From NCBI GenBank assembly GCA_947642455.1, contig CANRSN010000004.1:42793-106792 (forward strand): 64,000 nt of DNA, read 5' to 3'. Positions 35,326 to 44,183 of this stretch are shown one piece after another (position 1 is the first letter of the stretch; each line of letters begins with the position of its first letter). The notes beneath the pieces were generated by a model. The model saw only the letters and a program-made list of their open reading frames with translations. It ran no database searches and was not told where the DNA came from. The translations under genes and the position numbers were made by a program. Source of the DNA: an uncultured Clostridiaceae bacterium. Lineage in GTDB: Bacteria; Bacillota; Clostridia; TANB77; CAG-508.

Positions 35326-37047
35326 TTAATTGTGATATTTCCATTTCATGCTAATATGCTCTTGTTTACACTCTCTTTTTGTATTAAGAAAGTCTGAGCG
35401 TTTTTCCCTCTTCCAAATAGGAGAGAGGAAATACCCTTTTGAATTAATATTCATCATAGATACATATGGAGAAAGATAATTTACTCCAAAAGATTTTATA
35501 CTTGATAAAATTAATAAGTGAACAAATAGAGTAAGTCCAATTCCTAAAAATCCACCCAAAAATCCAGCAAAAATGTACCAAAATCTAGCAATACGGAAGT
35601 GAAAACTCATATAGAAATCTGGAATTGCAAATGAGGCAATACCAGTACTTGCAACAATAATAATTAAAATAGGGCTTACAATACTTGCTTCAACTGCTGC
35701 TTGCCCAAGTACAAGTGCACCAATAATGCCAAGAGTTGGACCAATAGGAGAAGGAACTCTTAAAGAGGCTTCTCTTATCAATTCAAAAGAAAGTTCCATA
35801 ATTAATATTTCAAGAATTATAGGAAGAGGAACATTCTGTCTGGAGGCTATAATTGCAAAGAGTAATTCTGTTGGAATTAACTCTTGATGGAAACTAGTAA
35901 CTGCAATATATAATCCGGGTAACAATAAACTCATAGCAATTGCAATAAGTCTTACAAATTTAAGTAAATTTGCAAATTGAAATTTTAAATTAATATCCTC
36001 AGGAGAAGACAGAAAGTCAGTAAAAGTAGCAGGCATTATCAATACATATGGACTACCATTTACAATAACAGCAACTCGTCCTTCCAATAAAAAATTAGAG
36101 GTATTATCAGGTCTTTCAGTTGCAACAATTTGAGGAAGACTAAACCTACTATCATCTTCTATCAATTGCTCTAATTGACCTGAAGAAAGAAGATAGTCAA
36201 TTTTTATATTATTTAAACGATATCGTACCTCTGCTACTAAATCAGGGTTGGCAATATTTTGCATATAGCATAAAGCACATTTAGTCTTACTAAGTTTTCC
36301 AATATTTATATTTTCTATTATTAAATTTTCATTATTTATTAAACGACGTAACAAAGAAGTATTTGTACGTATTACTTCTGTAAAACCTTCTTGGGAACCA
36401 CGTACAACAATTTCATTTTTAGGAGATTCAACACTACGTTGCTTAAATCCTTTTACCTCAATATCAAATACAAAGTCAACGGTGTCTATAAATAAAGCAC
36501 AATTACCAGAGTTTACTCCAGAGATTATTTCATCAAATTCTTGAACTTTAGACAAACTATTTTGAGGCAGTAGACAGCTTGAAATGTATTCAACTATATC
36601 AAATTTCCTAACTTTCCTAACAGTAATGTTATTTGTAACCGCTTCTGATATAATTCTATCTTGTTCACCATCAAATGAATTAGCTTGATTTTTCATCATT
36701 AAAGGTCTTAAAATAAAGTCATTTATTGTTTTTGAGTCTACCATTCCATCTATATATAATAAGAATGCTTTATATTGTTTATTTCTGGCAGTTAATGTAA
36801 AGTCTCTTATTATTATGTCACTATTTATTAAAGTATTATATTTAACTTTTATATATTCCAAGTTAATATCTATACTAGGAAAAACCTTTGAAGGTTCTAT
36901 GGGAGAATTAGGATCATTACTGTTTTGTACTTCAACGTTTGGAATATCTTTTTTATCTTTATTGTCCTGTGTAGAATCTGCTTCTGGAATTGTGAAATTA
37001 TATTCTTTTTTTGGATGCCATTTCAATATATCAAGTATTTTTTTCAT
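35326..37047 (-). CDS. gerA: GerA family spore germination protein
   Basis: A subunit of the nutrient germinant receptor, 573 residues, proposed to form the ion-conducting part. Soluble N-terminal region of about 290 residues (YKAFLLYIDGMVDSKTIND, ENINIGKLSKTKCALCYM), then a membrane domain with RVAVIVNGSPYVLIMPATF, LLPGLYIAVTSFHQELIPTE, RVPSPIGPTLGIIGALVLGQ and GLTLFVHLLIL. Start is the inner ATG preceded by AAAGGA; an in-frame ATG at 37083 lies beyond it. First gene of the minus-strand operon. Confidence 0.94.
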   Translation of the reverse strand: MKKILDILKWHPKKEYNFTIPEADSTQDNKDKKDIPNVEVQNSNDPNSPIEPSKVFPSIDINLEYIKVKYNTLINSDIIIRDFTLTARNKQYKAFLLYIDGMVDSKTINDFILRPLMMKNQANSFDGEQDRIISEAVTNNITVRKVRKFDIVEYISSCLLPQNSLSKVQEFDEIISGVNSGNCALFIDTVDFVFDIEVKGFKQRSVESPKNEIVVRGSQEGFTEVIRTNTSLLRRLINNENLIIENINIGKLSKTKCALCYMQNIANPDLVAEVRYRLNNIKIDYLLSSGQLEQLIEDDSRFSLPQIVATERPDNTSNFLLEGRVAVIVNGSPYVLIMPATFTDFLSSPEDINLKFQFANLLKFVRLIAIAMSLLLPGLYIAVTSFHQELIPTELLFAIIASRQNVPLPIILEILIMELSFELIREASLRVPSPIGPTLGIIGALVLGQAAVEASIVSPILIIIVASTGIASFAIPDFYMSFHFRIARFWYIFAGFLGGFLGIGLTLFVHLLILSSIKSFGVNYLSPYVSMMNINSKGYFLSPIWKREKRSDFLNTKRECKQEHISMKWKYHN

Positions 37048-37277
37048 TTTTATTCGTCCTTTCGAATATGTGTTACTGTACATGTAATTTGTAAAAATAT
37101 AATTGAATGTTTATTTTAGCAACATTTTAAATTTTATCTTAGTGTTTCCAAAATTGTTTAAATTATGCAATAAATTTATATTTTTAGATTAAGAATATCA
37201 TATTGCCTAGATAGATAACTAATATCTATGAATTGTAACAAATCGTACTCTTTTTTGTTGCTGAAAATAATAAAAAC

Positions 37278-37306
37278 TTGTAATAATTATAAATATATGA
37301 TATAAA
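37278..37306 (+). promoter_or_regulatory. Promoter of the nucleoside kinase gene
   Basis: TTGTAA at 37278-37283 and TATAAA at 37301-37306, spacer 17. It lies in the 316 bp divergent gap between gerA and the kinase; I could not identify a convincing forespore-sigma promoter for gerA on the other strand. Confidence 0.55.
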
Positions 37307-37363
37307 ATAATAGAAACAAAAAGTAGACAAATGATTACAATTCAGAAAGGAATGATAACGAAA

Positions 37364-39001
37364 ATGAAGATAAAATATAAAAATACACAAGTAGAAATAG
37401 AAGAAAGTCAAAAGGTAAAAGAAGTATTTAAAGAGGAATTAAAACAAAATAGAAATATAATAGCATGCAAGATAAACAATGAAGTAAAGAATTTAAATTA
37501 TGAATTAAAAGAAAATGACAAAGTAGAATTAATAGACACAAGCAATAGAGATGGAGCAAGAATTTACACAAGAGGGTTATTATTTATAATGTCAAAAGCA
37601 TTTAAAGAATTATATCCAGAATTATTATTAACAGTAAATTATCAATTATCTAGTAGTATGTTATGTGAAATAAACAAAACAATACCAACAGAAGAAATGA
37701 TAAGTAATATAAAAATAAAAATGCAAGAAATAATACAAAAAGACTTAGAAATTACAAAAATAGAAATGCCAAGACAAGAAGCAGTGGACTTTTTGGAAAG
37801 AGAAAATACTGTTATAGGAATGGTACAATTTGAAAATCCAGAAAAGGATACTTTTTCACTATATTATTGTGAAAACTATTATAACTATTTTTATGGGGTA
37901 ATGCCAGTATCAACTGGATATATAAAAATGTTTGATATAATGAAATATGCAGATGGATTTTTAATAAGATATCCAAACAAAAAACAACCAAACATAATAA
38001 CAGAATATAAAGAAACAAAAAAGTTACTCTCAACATTACAAGAATATGAAGATATATTTAAGATATTAGGTGTTTATACAATAGATAGATTAAATAAAAT
38101 AGTAAGAGATGGAAAAGCAAAAGAACTAATACTGCTTTCAGAGGCATTACATGAAAAGAAAATATCACAAATAGCAGATCAAATCGCAGAAAACAAAAAT
38201 AAAAAAATAATATTAATAGCTGGTCCATCATCATCTGGGAAAACAACTTTTGCCAAAAGATTAGGAATACAGTTACGTTTAAACGGTTTAAAGCCAAAAA
38301 CAATATCAGTAGACAATTATTTTGTAGAAAGAGAAGAAACTCCAAAAGATGAATTTGGAAACTATAATTTTGAAGCATTAGAAACAGTAGATTTAAAATT
38401 ATTCAATAATCATTTATTAAAACTATTAAATGGTGAAGAAATAGACATGCCACGTTTTGATTTTAAAACAGGTCATAAACAGTATCTAGGCGAGAAAATG
38501 TCTTTGGCGGAAGATGAAGTTCTTGTAATAGAGGGAATACATTGCTTAAATGACAAATTAACTCCTGAGATTCCAAAAGAACAAAAATTTAAAATTTACA
38601 TTAGTGCATTAACCGTCTTAAATATAGACTACTATAACAGAATTTCAACAACAGATACAAGAGTAATAAGAAGAACAGTAAGAGATAACCAATTTAGAAG
38701 CTATGATGCAGAAAGAACTTTAGCTACTTGGTATTCTGTTTCAGAAGGAGAAGAAAAAAATATATTTCCTTTTCAAGAAGATGCTGATGTAATGTTTAAT
38801 ACATCACTAATATATGAAATAAATGTTTTAAGAAACTATGCAATTCCTTTATATGAGAAAATAAGTTCAAATAGTCCAGAATATGCAGAAGCTAAAAGAT
38901 TGTGTGAATTTCTAAAATATTTTGAGCCAATTGGAATTGAGGATGTTCCTAAAAATTCACTATTACAAGAGTTTATTGGAAAAGGAATTTTTGATTACTA
39001 A
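37364..39001 (+). CDS. Nucleoside kinase with TGS and ThrRS-like N-terminal domains (uridine kinase family)
   Basis: 545 residues with a fusion plan seen in clostridia: an N-terminal ubiquitin-like TGS domain (about 1-65), a threonyl-tRNA-synthetase-like second domain (about 65-230) and a uridine/phosphoribulokinase domain (about 280-480) with Walker A GPSSSGKTT, then SVDNYFVEREETP, MPRFDFKTGHK and VIEGIHCLND. It likely phosphorylates pyrimidine nucleosides; the role of the synthetase-like part is unknown. ATG 37364 is preferred over 37352 for distance from AAAGG. Monocistronic up to the RNHCP gene. Confidence 0.87.
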   Translation: MKIKYKNTQVEIEESQKVKEVFKEELKQNRNIIACKINNEVKNLNYELKENDKVELIDTSNRDGARIYTRGLLFIMSKAFKELYPELLLTVNYQLSSSMLCEINKTIPTEEMISNIKIKMQEIIQKDLEITKIEMPRQEAVDFLERENTVIGMVQFENPEKDTFSLYYCENYYNYFYGVMPVSTGYIKMFDIMKYADGFLIRYPNKKQPNIITEYKETKKLLSTLQEYEDIFKILGVYTIDRLNKIVRDGKAKELILLSEALHEKKISQIADQIAENKNKKIILIAGPSSSGKTTFAKRLGIQLRLNGLKPKTISVDNYFVEREETPKDEFGNYNFEALETVDLKLFNNHLLKLLNGEEIDMPRFDFKTGHKQYLGEKMSLAEDEVLVIEGIHCLNDKLTPEIPKEQKFKIYISALTVLNIDYYNRISTTDTRVIRRTVRDNQFRSYDAERTLATWYSVSEGEEKNIFPFQEDADVMFNTSLIYEINVLRNYAIPLYEKISSNSPEYAEAKRLCEFLKYFEPIGIEDVPKNSLLQEFIGKGIFDY

Positions 39002-39058
39002 ACTTAATAAAAGTGAAAATTTGATATAAAACTTAATAGAGAACAGAAAGAGGAAACT

Positions 39059-39379
39059 ATGATAAGAAAATTTACAGAAATAGATGAAGAATTTATTTGC
39101 GAAAATTGTAATAAAAAAGTAGGAAAATTAGGATATTCTTGTAGGAATCATTGCCCATTTTGTTTACATTCTAAACATGTAGACATAAACCCAGGAGATA
39201 GGGCAGAACATTGTCATGGAATTTTAGAACCAGTAAGAGTCGAAATAGATGGCAAAAAAGGGTATATTATTATTTTTAAATGTAAGAAATGTGGAGCAAC
39301 TAGAAGAAATAAAGTTGCTAAAGATGATAATATGGATTTAATTATTAATTTGACAGTAAACAATAGTGGCATGATTTAA
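39059..39379 (+). CDS. RNHCP domain zinc protein
   Basis: A 106-residue protein of the RNHCP family, named for the motif seen here as SCRNHCPFCLHSKH. CENC, CPFC, HCH and CKKC pairs probably form two zinc sites. AGAGG precedes the ATG. Members are short, widespread in Firmicutes and of unknown function; the zinc ribbons suggest nucleic-acid binding. Confidence 0.85.
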   Translation: MIRKFTEIDEEFICENCNKKVGKLGYSCRNHCPFCLHSKHVDINPGDRAEHCHGILEPVRVEIDGKKGYIIIFKCKKCGATRRNKVAKDDNMDLIINLTVNNSGMI

Positions 39380-39513
39380 GCATTTAGATCTTTTAAGTTA
39401 CATTTGAATATTACATTCACAGCTTATAAAATTATTATATTGCCTAAATAGAAATTAAGCTGTGAATTGTAACCTCTTAATAATTATTATCTAAAAAAAT
39501 ATATAAAAAACTC

Positions 39514-39542
39514 TTGCCAATAATTTCAATATATGTTATTAT
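39514..39542 (+). promoter_or_regulatory. Promoter of tRNA-Trp
   Basis: TTGCCA at 39514-39519 and TATTAT at 39537-39542, spacer 17; the mature tRNA begins 25 bases on. Confidence 0.6.
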
Positions 39543-39566
39543 AATAATTGATTTTAGAAAAGACGT

Positions 39567-39641
39567 AGGGGTATAGTGTTAATGGTAGCACATCGGTCTC
39601 CAAAACCGCCTGTGAGGGTTCGAGTCCTTCTACCCCTGCCA
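39567..39641 (+). tRNA. trnW: tRNA-Trp (anticodon CCA)
   Basis: Cloverleaf: acceptor AGGGGTA with TACCCCT, D-stem GTGT/GCAC, anticodon loop CTCCAAA, T-loop TTCGAGT, discriminator G and an encoded CCA end. The 27-43 anticodon pair is a T-C mismatch. Decodes UGG. Confidence 0.96.
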
Positions 39642-39647
39642 TACGCT

Positions 39648-39680
39648 ATTTCAATATATATTATTGAAATGGTGTTTTTT
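39648..39680 (+). terminator. Terminator of tRNA-Trp
   Basis: ATTTCAATA and TATTGAAAT-like arms followed by GGTGTTTTTTT. Confidence 0.7.
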
Positions 39681-39696
39681 TATACAATATTGGCAA

Positions 39697-39723
39697 GAAC
39701 AAAGACGAGGCATGAAAAGTAAT
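39697..39723. repeat. Family A repeat, left-arm fragment
   Basis: GAACAAAGACGAGGCATGA plus AAAGTAAT, the left arm of the third hairpin of family A, without its complementary arm. It ends just before the gtrA-like promoter. Confidence 0.7.
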
Positions 39724-39731
39724 ATAAAATA

Positions 39732-39760
39732 TTGACGATAGCAATATGATGTAGTAAAAT
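39732..39760 (+). promoter_or_regulatory. Promoter of the GtrA-like gene
   Basis: TTGACG at 39732-39737 and TAAAAT at 39755-39760, spacer 17, directly downstream of the family A fragment. Confidence 0.65.
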
Positions 39761-39810
39761 AAATAAAAACGTTTTTATAGTTAATAATTTATTAAAACAT
39801 AGGTGAAAAG

Positions 39811-40254
39811 ATGGAAAAAATAAAAGAAATAATAAAAAAAGTATGTACAAAAGAAGTAATATCATATATAATATTTGGAGTATTAACAACAATAGTAAAC
39901 ATTGTAATATCATTTATACTAAAAGCTGTATTTAATATAGATGGAAACATAGCCAGTACAATAGGAATAATATGTTCCATCCTGTTTGCATATTTTACAA
40001 ATAGGAAATGGGTATTTGAATCAGAAGCAAGAAAAGTAAAAGAGAAACTAATAGAATTTGCAAAATTTATATTAGGTAGAGCATTTACAATGGTAGTAGA
40101 AATAATAGGAGTATATATATTAAATGATATAATACATATGTCTTATGGTATATTTAATGATAATATAGCATATTTAGCAAACAAATGTATAATTACAGTA
40201 ATAGTAATAATACTAAACTTTTTTATTAGCAAATTTTTTGCATTTAAAAAGTAG
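39811..40254 (+). CDS. GtrA-like membrane protein
   Basis: Four-helix membrane protein of 147 residues in the GtrA/DPMS-associated family, thought to flip or help transfer lipid-linked sugars for wall polymer decoration. Helices lie near 18-38, 45-64, 90-110 and 125-143; the motif FAYFTNRKWVFES between helices two and three is the family hallmark. AGGTGAAAAG precedes the ATG. No glycosyltransferase gene is beside it, so the substrate is open. Confidence 0.87.
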   Translation: MEKIKEIIKKVCTKEVISYIIFGVLTTIVNIVISFILKAVFNIDGNIASTIGIICSILFAYFTNRKWVFESEARKVKEKLIEFAKFILGRAFTMVVEIIGVYILNDIIHMSYGIFNDNIAYLANKCIITVIVIILNFFISKFFAFKK

Positions 40255-40314
40255 AGGATAAAAAAAGTTAAGGCAAATATAAATGGGGGGTACTAGAATT
40301 AAGGAGGAATTCTT

Positions 40315-40926
40315 ATGTTTACTAGTGCTTTTTTAAAACCATTTCATTATATAACAATTTTAATAATAATAATAACAATATTCATATCATGTTTCTTCAT
40401 ACCAACAATATCAGAAGATTACGTCAAATTTTTAAATTCATATACAATAGAAATTAGCAATAAAGGTTATGCTTGGCCATCACCAGGCTATACAAAAATA
40501 AATTCATATTTTGGAAAAAGAGAATCTCCAACAGCAGGAGCAACATCATATCATAAAGGAATAGACATAGCAGCCCCAGAAGGAGCATATTTTGTGGCAA
40601 TTGCAGATGGAGTTATTACATACACGGGTTTTCTAGGTGGAGGAGGGTATACAATAACTTTAACAACATACAATAATTTGAAAGTAACATATTGTCATGT
40701 GTCTCCATATTTTATAGTAGCAGAGAATCAAAATGTACTACAAGGGGAAGTAATTGGAAAAGTAGGACCAAAATATATAGAAAACATAGAAGGAAACCAA
40801 TATAAAGATGAAACTGGAAAGCAAACAAATGGAGCAACGACAGGGGCACATTTACATTTAGGGGTAAGAACACAAAACAATGAATATGTAAATCCATTAC
40901 AATTATTTTCAGATATAATAGAATAA
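40315..40926 (+). CDS. Membrane-anchored M23 peptidase
   Basis: 203 residues: an N-terminal membrane helix (about 12-34, HYITILIIIITIFISCFFIP), a short linker, and a complete M23/LytM endopeptidase domain with SYHKGIDIAAPEG and GAHLHLGVRT zinc motifs. It lacks the coiled coil of the two ftsEX-linked M23 proteins at 28.7-31.1 kb. AAGGAGG precedes the ATG. Likely cleaves peptidoglycan cross-bridges at the cell surface; resemblance to SpoIIQ-like anchored M23 proteins is possible but not shown. Confidence 0.88.
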   Translation: MFTSAFLKPFHYITILIIIITIFISCFFIPTISEDYVKFLNSYTIEISNKGYAWPSPGYTKINSYFGKRESPTAGATSYHKGIDIAAPEGAYFVAIADGVITYTGFLGGGGYTITLTTYNNLKVTYCHVSPYFIVAENQNVLQGEVIGKVGPKYIENIEGNQYKDETGKQTNGATTGAHLHLGVRTQNNEYVNPLQLFSDIIE

Positions 40927-40931
40927 AAATT

Positions 40932-40991
40932 GTTATGGTTCACTATATAAAGTTTGTAGACTAATACATATTTTAAAGTGTGAATGGTAAC
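40932..40991. repeat. Family C deletion derivative (60 bp)
   Basis: Keeps the ends GTTATGGTTCAC and GTGAATGGTAAC and the inner AAAGTTTGTAGACTAATACA of the 192 bp element at 18957-19148; the left inner arm and the central part are gone. Confidence 0.75.
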
Positions 40992-41083
40992 TAAAAATTA
41001 ATATTATATATAGAAAATAGCTAAATAATACATAAAAAGAAAATCCAGTAGAGAAATTATTAAAAAAGAAAGGATATTGAAAA

Positions 41084-42271
41084 ATGGAAAGACAAATATT
41101 ACATGTAGATGTAAACAATGCATTTTTGTCTTGGACAGCAGTAGAAAGGCTAAAAAATGGGGAAACACTAGATATAAGAACAATACCAGCAATTATAGGA
41201 GGAGATGAAGCACAAAGAAAAGGAGTTGTTTTAGCCAAAAGTACTATAGCCAAACAATTTGGAATACAAACAGGTGAACCCATATATTTTGCAAGAAAGA
41301 AATGTCCAAATATACAAGTTTTTAGTAGTAATCATTCAATGTATGAAAAATATTCAAATTCATTATACCATATACTTAGTGAATATACAGATAAAATAGA
41401 GAGATTTTCAATAGATGAATGTTTTATGGATTTAACCTCATATTTGCCAAAAGGAAAAAAATTAATAGATATAGCATATGAAATAAAAGAAAGAGTAAAA
41501 AAAGAGTTAGGCTTTACAGTAAATGTAGGTGTAGCAAATAATAAACTTTTAGCGAAAATGGCATCAGACTTTCAAAAGCCAGATAGAGTGCATACATTGT
41601 TTGAAAAAGAAATAGAAACGAAAATGTGGAAACTACCAGTATCTGAGTTGTTTATGGTAGGAAAGAAAAGTATACCAAAATTAGAAAGAATGCAAATAAA
41701 AACAATAGGAGATTTAGCTAAAAAAGATGAAAAAGAGTTAATAAGAAATTTCGGAAAATATGGAAGAATGATATGGGAATATGCAAATGGAAAAGATAAT
41801 TCAGAAGTAATATATATACAAGAAAAGCCAAAAGGAATAGGTAATTCAGTAACTTTACCATATGACTATTCAGATATTGAAAAAATAGAAAAAGTAATTT
41901 TAGCTTTAGTAGAACAAGTTACATATAGATTAAGAAAAGTAAATATGCTTGCAAAAACTGTTAATGTACAAATTAAAACTAATGAATTTAAAGTATATTC
42001 ACATCAAAGGAAATTAGACATGCCAACTTCGAGTACAAAAATAATATATAAGGAAGCAAAGAAACTTTTAGAAGAATTATACAAAGGTATTCCTATAAGA
42101 CTAATTGGAGTAAGAATCGATAATTTATGTGAAAAACATGAAGTACAAATTTCACTATTTGATAATAAGCAAGAGGAAAAACAAAATAAAATAGATAATG
42201 TAATTGATAATTTAAAAGAAAAATATGGATATAATTTTATAAAAAGAGCTAGAAATTTGAATGATAAATGA
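41084..42271 (+). CDS. dinB: DNA polymerase IV (Y family)
   Basis: Error-prone translesion polymerase, 395 residues. Palm residues are seen in ILHVDVNNAFLSW and RFSIDECFMDLT (the SIDE motif), fingers in VVLAKSTIAKQFGIQTGEPI, thumb helix-hairpin-helix in KTIGDLAKKDEKELIRNFG, and a little-finger domain. The tail QISLFDNKQEE is a plausible beta-clamp-binding motif (QxSLF). AAAGGA precedes the ATG. No SOS-type operator is evident upstream, unlike recA. Confidence 0.95.
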   Translation: MERQILHVDVNNAFLSWTAVERLKNGETLDIRTIPAIIGGDEAQRKGVVLAKSTIAKQFGIQTGEPIYFARKKCPNIQVFSSNHSMYEKYSNSLYHILSEYTDKIERFSIDECFMDLTSYLPKGKKLIDIAYEIKERVKKELGFTVNVGVANNKLLAKMASDFQKPDRVHTLFEKEIETKMWKLPVSELFMVGKKSIPKLERMQIKTIGDLAKKDEKELIRNFGKYGRMIWEYANGKDNSEVIYIQEKPKGIGNSVTLPYDYSDIEKIEKVILALVEQVTYRLRKVNMLAKTVNVQIKTNEFKVYSHQRKLDMPTSSTKIIYKEAKKLLEELYKGIPIRLIGVRIDNLCEKHEVQISLFDNKQEEKQNKIDNVIDNLKEKYGYNFIKRARNLNDK

Positions 42272-42433
42272 GATATATTGTTCTAAAGTTATTTGGAAAA
42301 GTAAAGTACATAGTTTAATAACTTTGCTATTTAAACTATATAATATAAAAAATGACAAAAAAAGACAACTTTTTAAAAAACTCTCATATAATATACTAAT
42401 AGCATGTTTATGCTATTAGGGGGGTGTTTCATT

Positions 42434-42733
42434 ATGTACTATCAAGAAGAAAATAATTGTAATAACGAGTGCTATCCATGTGAAAATAAAATGTATTGTG
42501 AATGTAAAATAAAACAAAGAAAAAATAGAAGATGTTGTGTAGATTTAATAATATTTGTACTAAGCATTTTATTAGCTCTTACTCTAGGATTAATAATTGG
42601 TTCAATACCAGTAGTAGCAGTAATATTATTTGCAGCATTAGCAGCTTTAATTGTACTTGCAGTAGTATTTGCAATAGGAATTATAATTAGAATTATAGAA
42701 CTAAGATGTAGAAAAAATGATAAAAATTGCTAG
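42434..42733 (+). CDS. Small cysteine-rich membrane protein of unknown function
   Basis: 99 residues: a cysteine-rich N-terminus with seven Cys in about 35 residues (NNCNNECYPCENKMYCEC and RRCC), two hydrophobic helices (LIIFVLSILLALTLGLIIGS and VAVILFAALAALIVLAVVFAI) and a short basic Cys-containing tail. I start it at ATG 42434, eight bases after AGGGGGGTG. Resembles small envelope or spore-coat-related proteins of clostridia in style only. A terminator-like palindrome follows. Confidence 0.72.
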   Translation: MYYQEENNCNNECYPCENKMYCECKIKQRKNRRCCVDLIIFVLSILLALTLGLIIGSIPVVAVILFAALAALIVLAVVFAIGIIIRIIELRCRKNDKNC

Positions 42734-42744
42734 TGAAACCAATA

Positions 42745-42768
42745 GATGTGCTTAAATTTAAGCACATC
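42745..42768 (+). terminator. Perfect palindrome after the cysteine-rich gene
   Basis: GATGTGCTTAAA with its exact complement, 12 bp per arm and no loop; no T run follows. Confidence 0.55.
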
Positions 42769-42950
42769 ATACATAAAGCTATTGAAAAATGAAAAAAAGT
42801 AATATATAATACAGAAAAGTGAGAAATGAAAAGCATGAAGTTAAAAATATTATAGAGGTAAAGTTAAAAATATGTAAAAAAATTTTAAATATGATTAAAA
42901 TAGTACAAAGAAAACGATTAAAAAAATATAAAAAGAAAGGAAGAAAAGAA

Positions 42951-43799
42951 ATGGCAATAATAATTGATGGAAAACTTTTAGCACAAAAAATAAGAGGACA
43001 AGTTGCAAAAGAAGTAAAAGAATTACAACAAGAAGGAATTAGCCCAAAGCTTGCAGTTATAATGGTAGGAGAGGATCCAGCATCAAAAGTTTATGTACGA
43101 AATAAAAGCAAAGCATGTAATGAAGCGGGAATAGAGTTTGAAGAATTTCTATTAGACGAAAATATACAAATGAAAGAACTTATAGAATTAATAGAAAAAT
43201 TAAATAAAAGACAAGATATACATGGAATATTATTACAAAGTCCAGTGCCAAAAGGGTTAGATATTTATGAAGCATTTGGAACAATAGACTATAGAAAAGA
43301 TGTAGATGGTTTTCATCCAATAAATATAGGAAGGTTAGCATTAAAAAGGCAGACATTTATTTCATGTACACCATATGGAATATTAAAAATGCTAGAAGAA
43401 TACAAAATAAAGATAGAGGGAGCAAATGTAGTTATTTTAGGTAGAAGTAATATTGTAGGAAAACCTCTTGCACAAGTGTTATTAAACAAAGATGCAACTG
43501 TAACAATCTGCCATTCGAAAACTAAGGATATAAAAGAAATAACAAAAAAAGCAGATATTTTAATTTCTGCAATAGGAAAAGCACAATTTGTAACAGAAGA
43601 TATGGTAAAACAAGATGCTGTGGTGATAGATGTTGGAATTAATAGAAAAGGAGAAGGCAAATTGGTTGGGGATGTCGACTTCGAAAGTGTAAGTAAAAAA
43701 GCATCATACATAACACCAGTTCCTGGTGGAGTCGGACCAATGACAATTGCAATGTTATTAAATAATGTTGTAATAGCAGCAAAATACTTAAATAAATAG
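42951..43799 (+). CDS. folD: Methylenetetrahydrofolate dehydrogenase/cyclohydrolase FolD
   Basis: Bifunctional enzyme that interconverts methylene-, methenyl- and formyl-tetrahydrofolate, 282 residues. Conserved motifs: VGEDPASKVYVRNKSKAC with the catalytic Tyr and Lys, LLQSPVPKG, KDVDGFHPINIGRL, ILGRSNIVGKPLAQVLL of the nucleotide-binding fold and YITPVPGGVGPMTIAML. The ATG at 42951 follows AAAGGAAG; an upstream in-frame start at 42819 would add 44 basic residues not found in the family. Supplies folate intermediates used by ThyX. Confidence 0.96.
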   Translation: MAIIIDGKLLAQKIRGQVAKEVKELQQEGISPKLAVIMVGEDPASKVYVRNKSKACNEAGIEFEEFLLDENIQMKELIELIEKLNKRQDIHGILLQSPVPKGLDIYEAFGTIDYRKDVDGFHPINIGRLALKRQTFISCTPYGILKMLEEYKIKIEGANVVILGRSNIVGKPLAQVLLNKDATVTICHSKTKDIKEITKKADILISAIGKAQFVTEDMVKQDAVVIDVGINRKGEGKLVGDVDFESVSKKASYITPVPGGVGPMTIAMLLNNVVIAAKYLNK

Positions 43800-43840
43800 A
43801 GGATATAATACAAGAAAAGTATTTTTCGAGTATTAATAGA

Positions 43841-43878
43841 TAGGGCTTATTTTTAGTAATACTAAAAGTGGGTCTTTT
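43841..43878 (+). terminator. Terminator of folD
   Basis: GGGCTTATTTTTAGT pairs (with G-U pairs) to ACTAAAAGTGGGTCT, then seven T. Confidence 0.75.
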
Positions 43879-43883
43879 TTTAT

Positions 43884-44036
43884 ACAATAGGAAAGTCATA
43901 CTGACTTTCCTATTGCATAAAAAGCTCCGCAAACATTGTGCACAAATTTTTAAAAAAATTTGGCACAGAACAAATTTACGGAAAGCCAAAGAGAAAAGTT
44001 AAAGTTATGCTAATTTAAAGGCTTTCCGATTTGTTC
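43884..44036. repeat. Family A variant element
   Basis: Same three-hairpin plan as family A with a different third hairpin: H1 CAATAGGAAAGT/ACTTTCCTATTG, H2 CAAATTT/AAATTTG, and H3 AGAACAAAT and GGAAAGCC arms closing at GGCTTTCCGATTTGTTCT. Directly followed by a second element. Confidence 0.7.
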
Positions 44037-44040
44037 TATT

Positions 44041-44172
44041 ATACTAGGAAAACATAACAGGTTGTTATACTTTTATAGTATATAAAAGCTTTACTAAACA
44101 TTCTACACAAAGTTGCTAGAGAATTTTGGAGAGAGAACAAAGACGAGGCATGAAAAGTGATCTAAAAGGAGG
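44041..44172. repeat. Family A repeat upstream of dprA
   Basis: H1 is ACTAGGAAAACATAACA with TGTTATACTTTTATAGT; the linker and GAACAAAGACGAGGCATGA left arm of H3 follow. The copy is cut after TGATCTAAAAGG, and that end forms the dprA ribosome binding site AAAAGGAGG. Confidence 0.8.
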
Positions 44173-44183
44173 AAAAAATAAAA

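Noticed and set aside
42819-42950. N-terminal extension of FolD
   Set aside because: The extra 44 residues are basic and absent from the family; a good ribosome binding site lies directly before ATG 42951.
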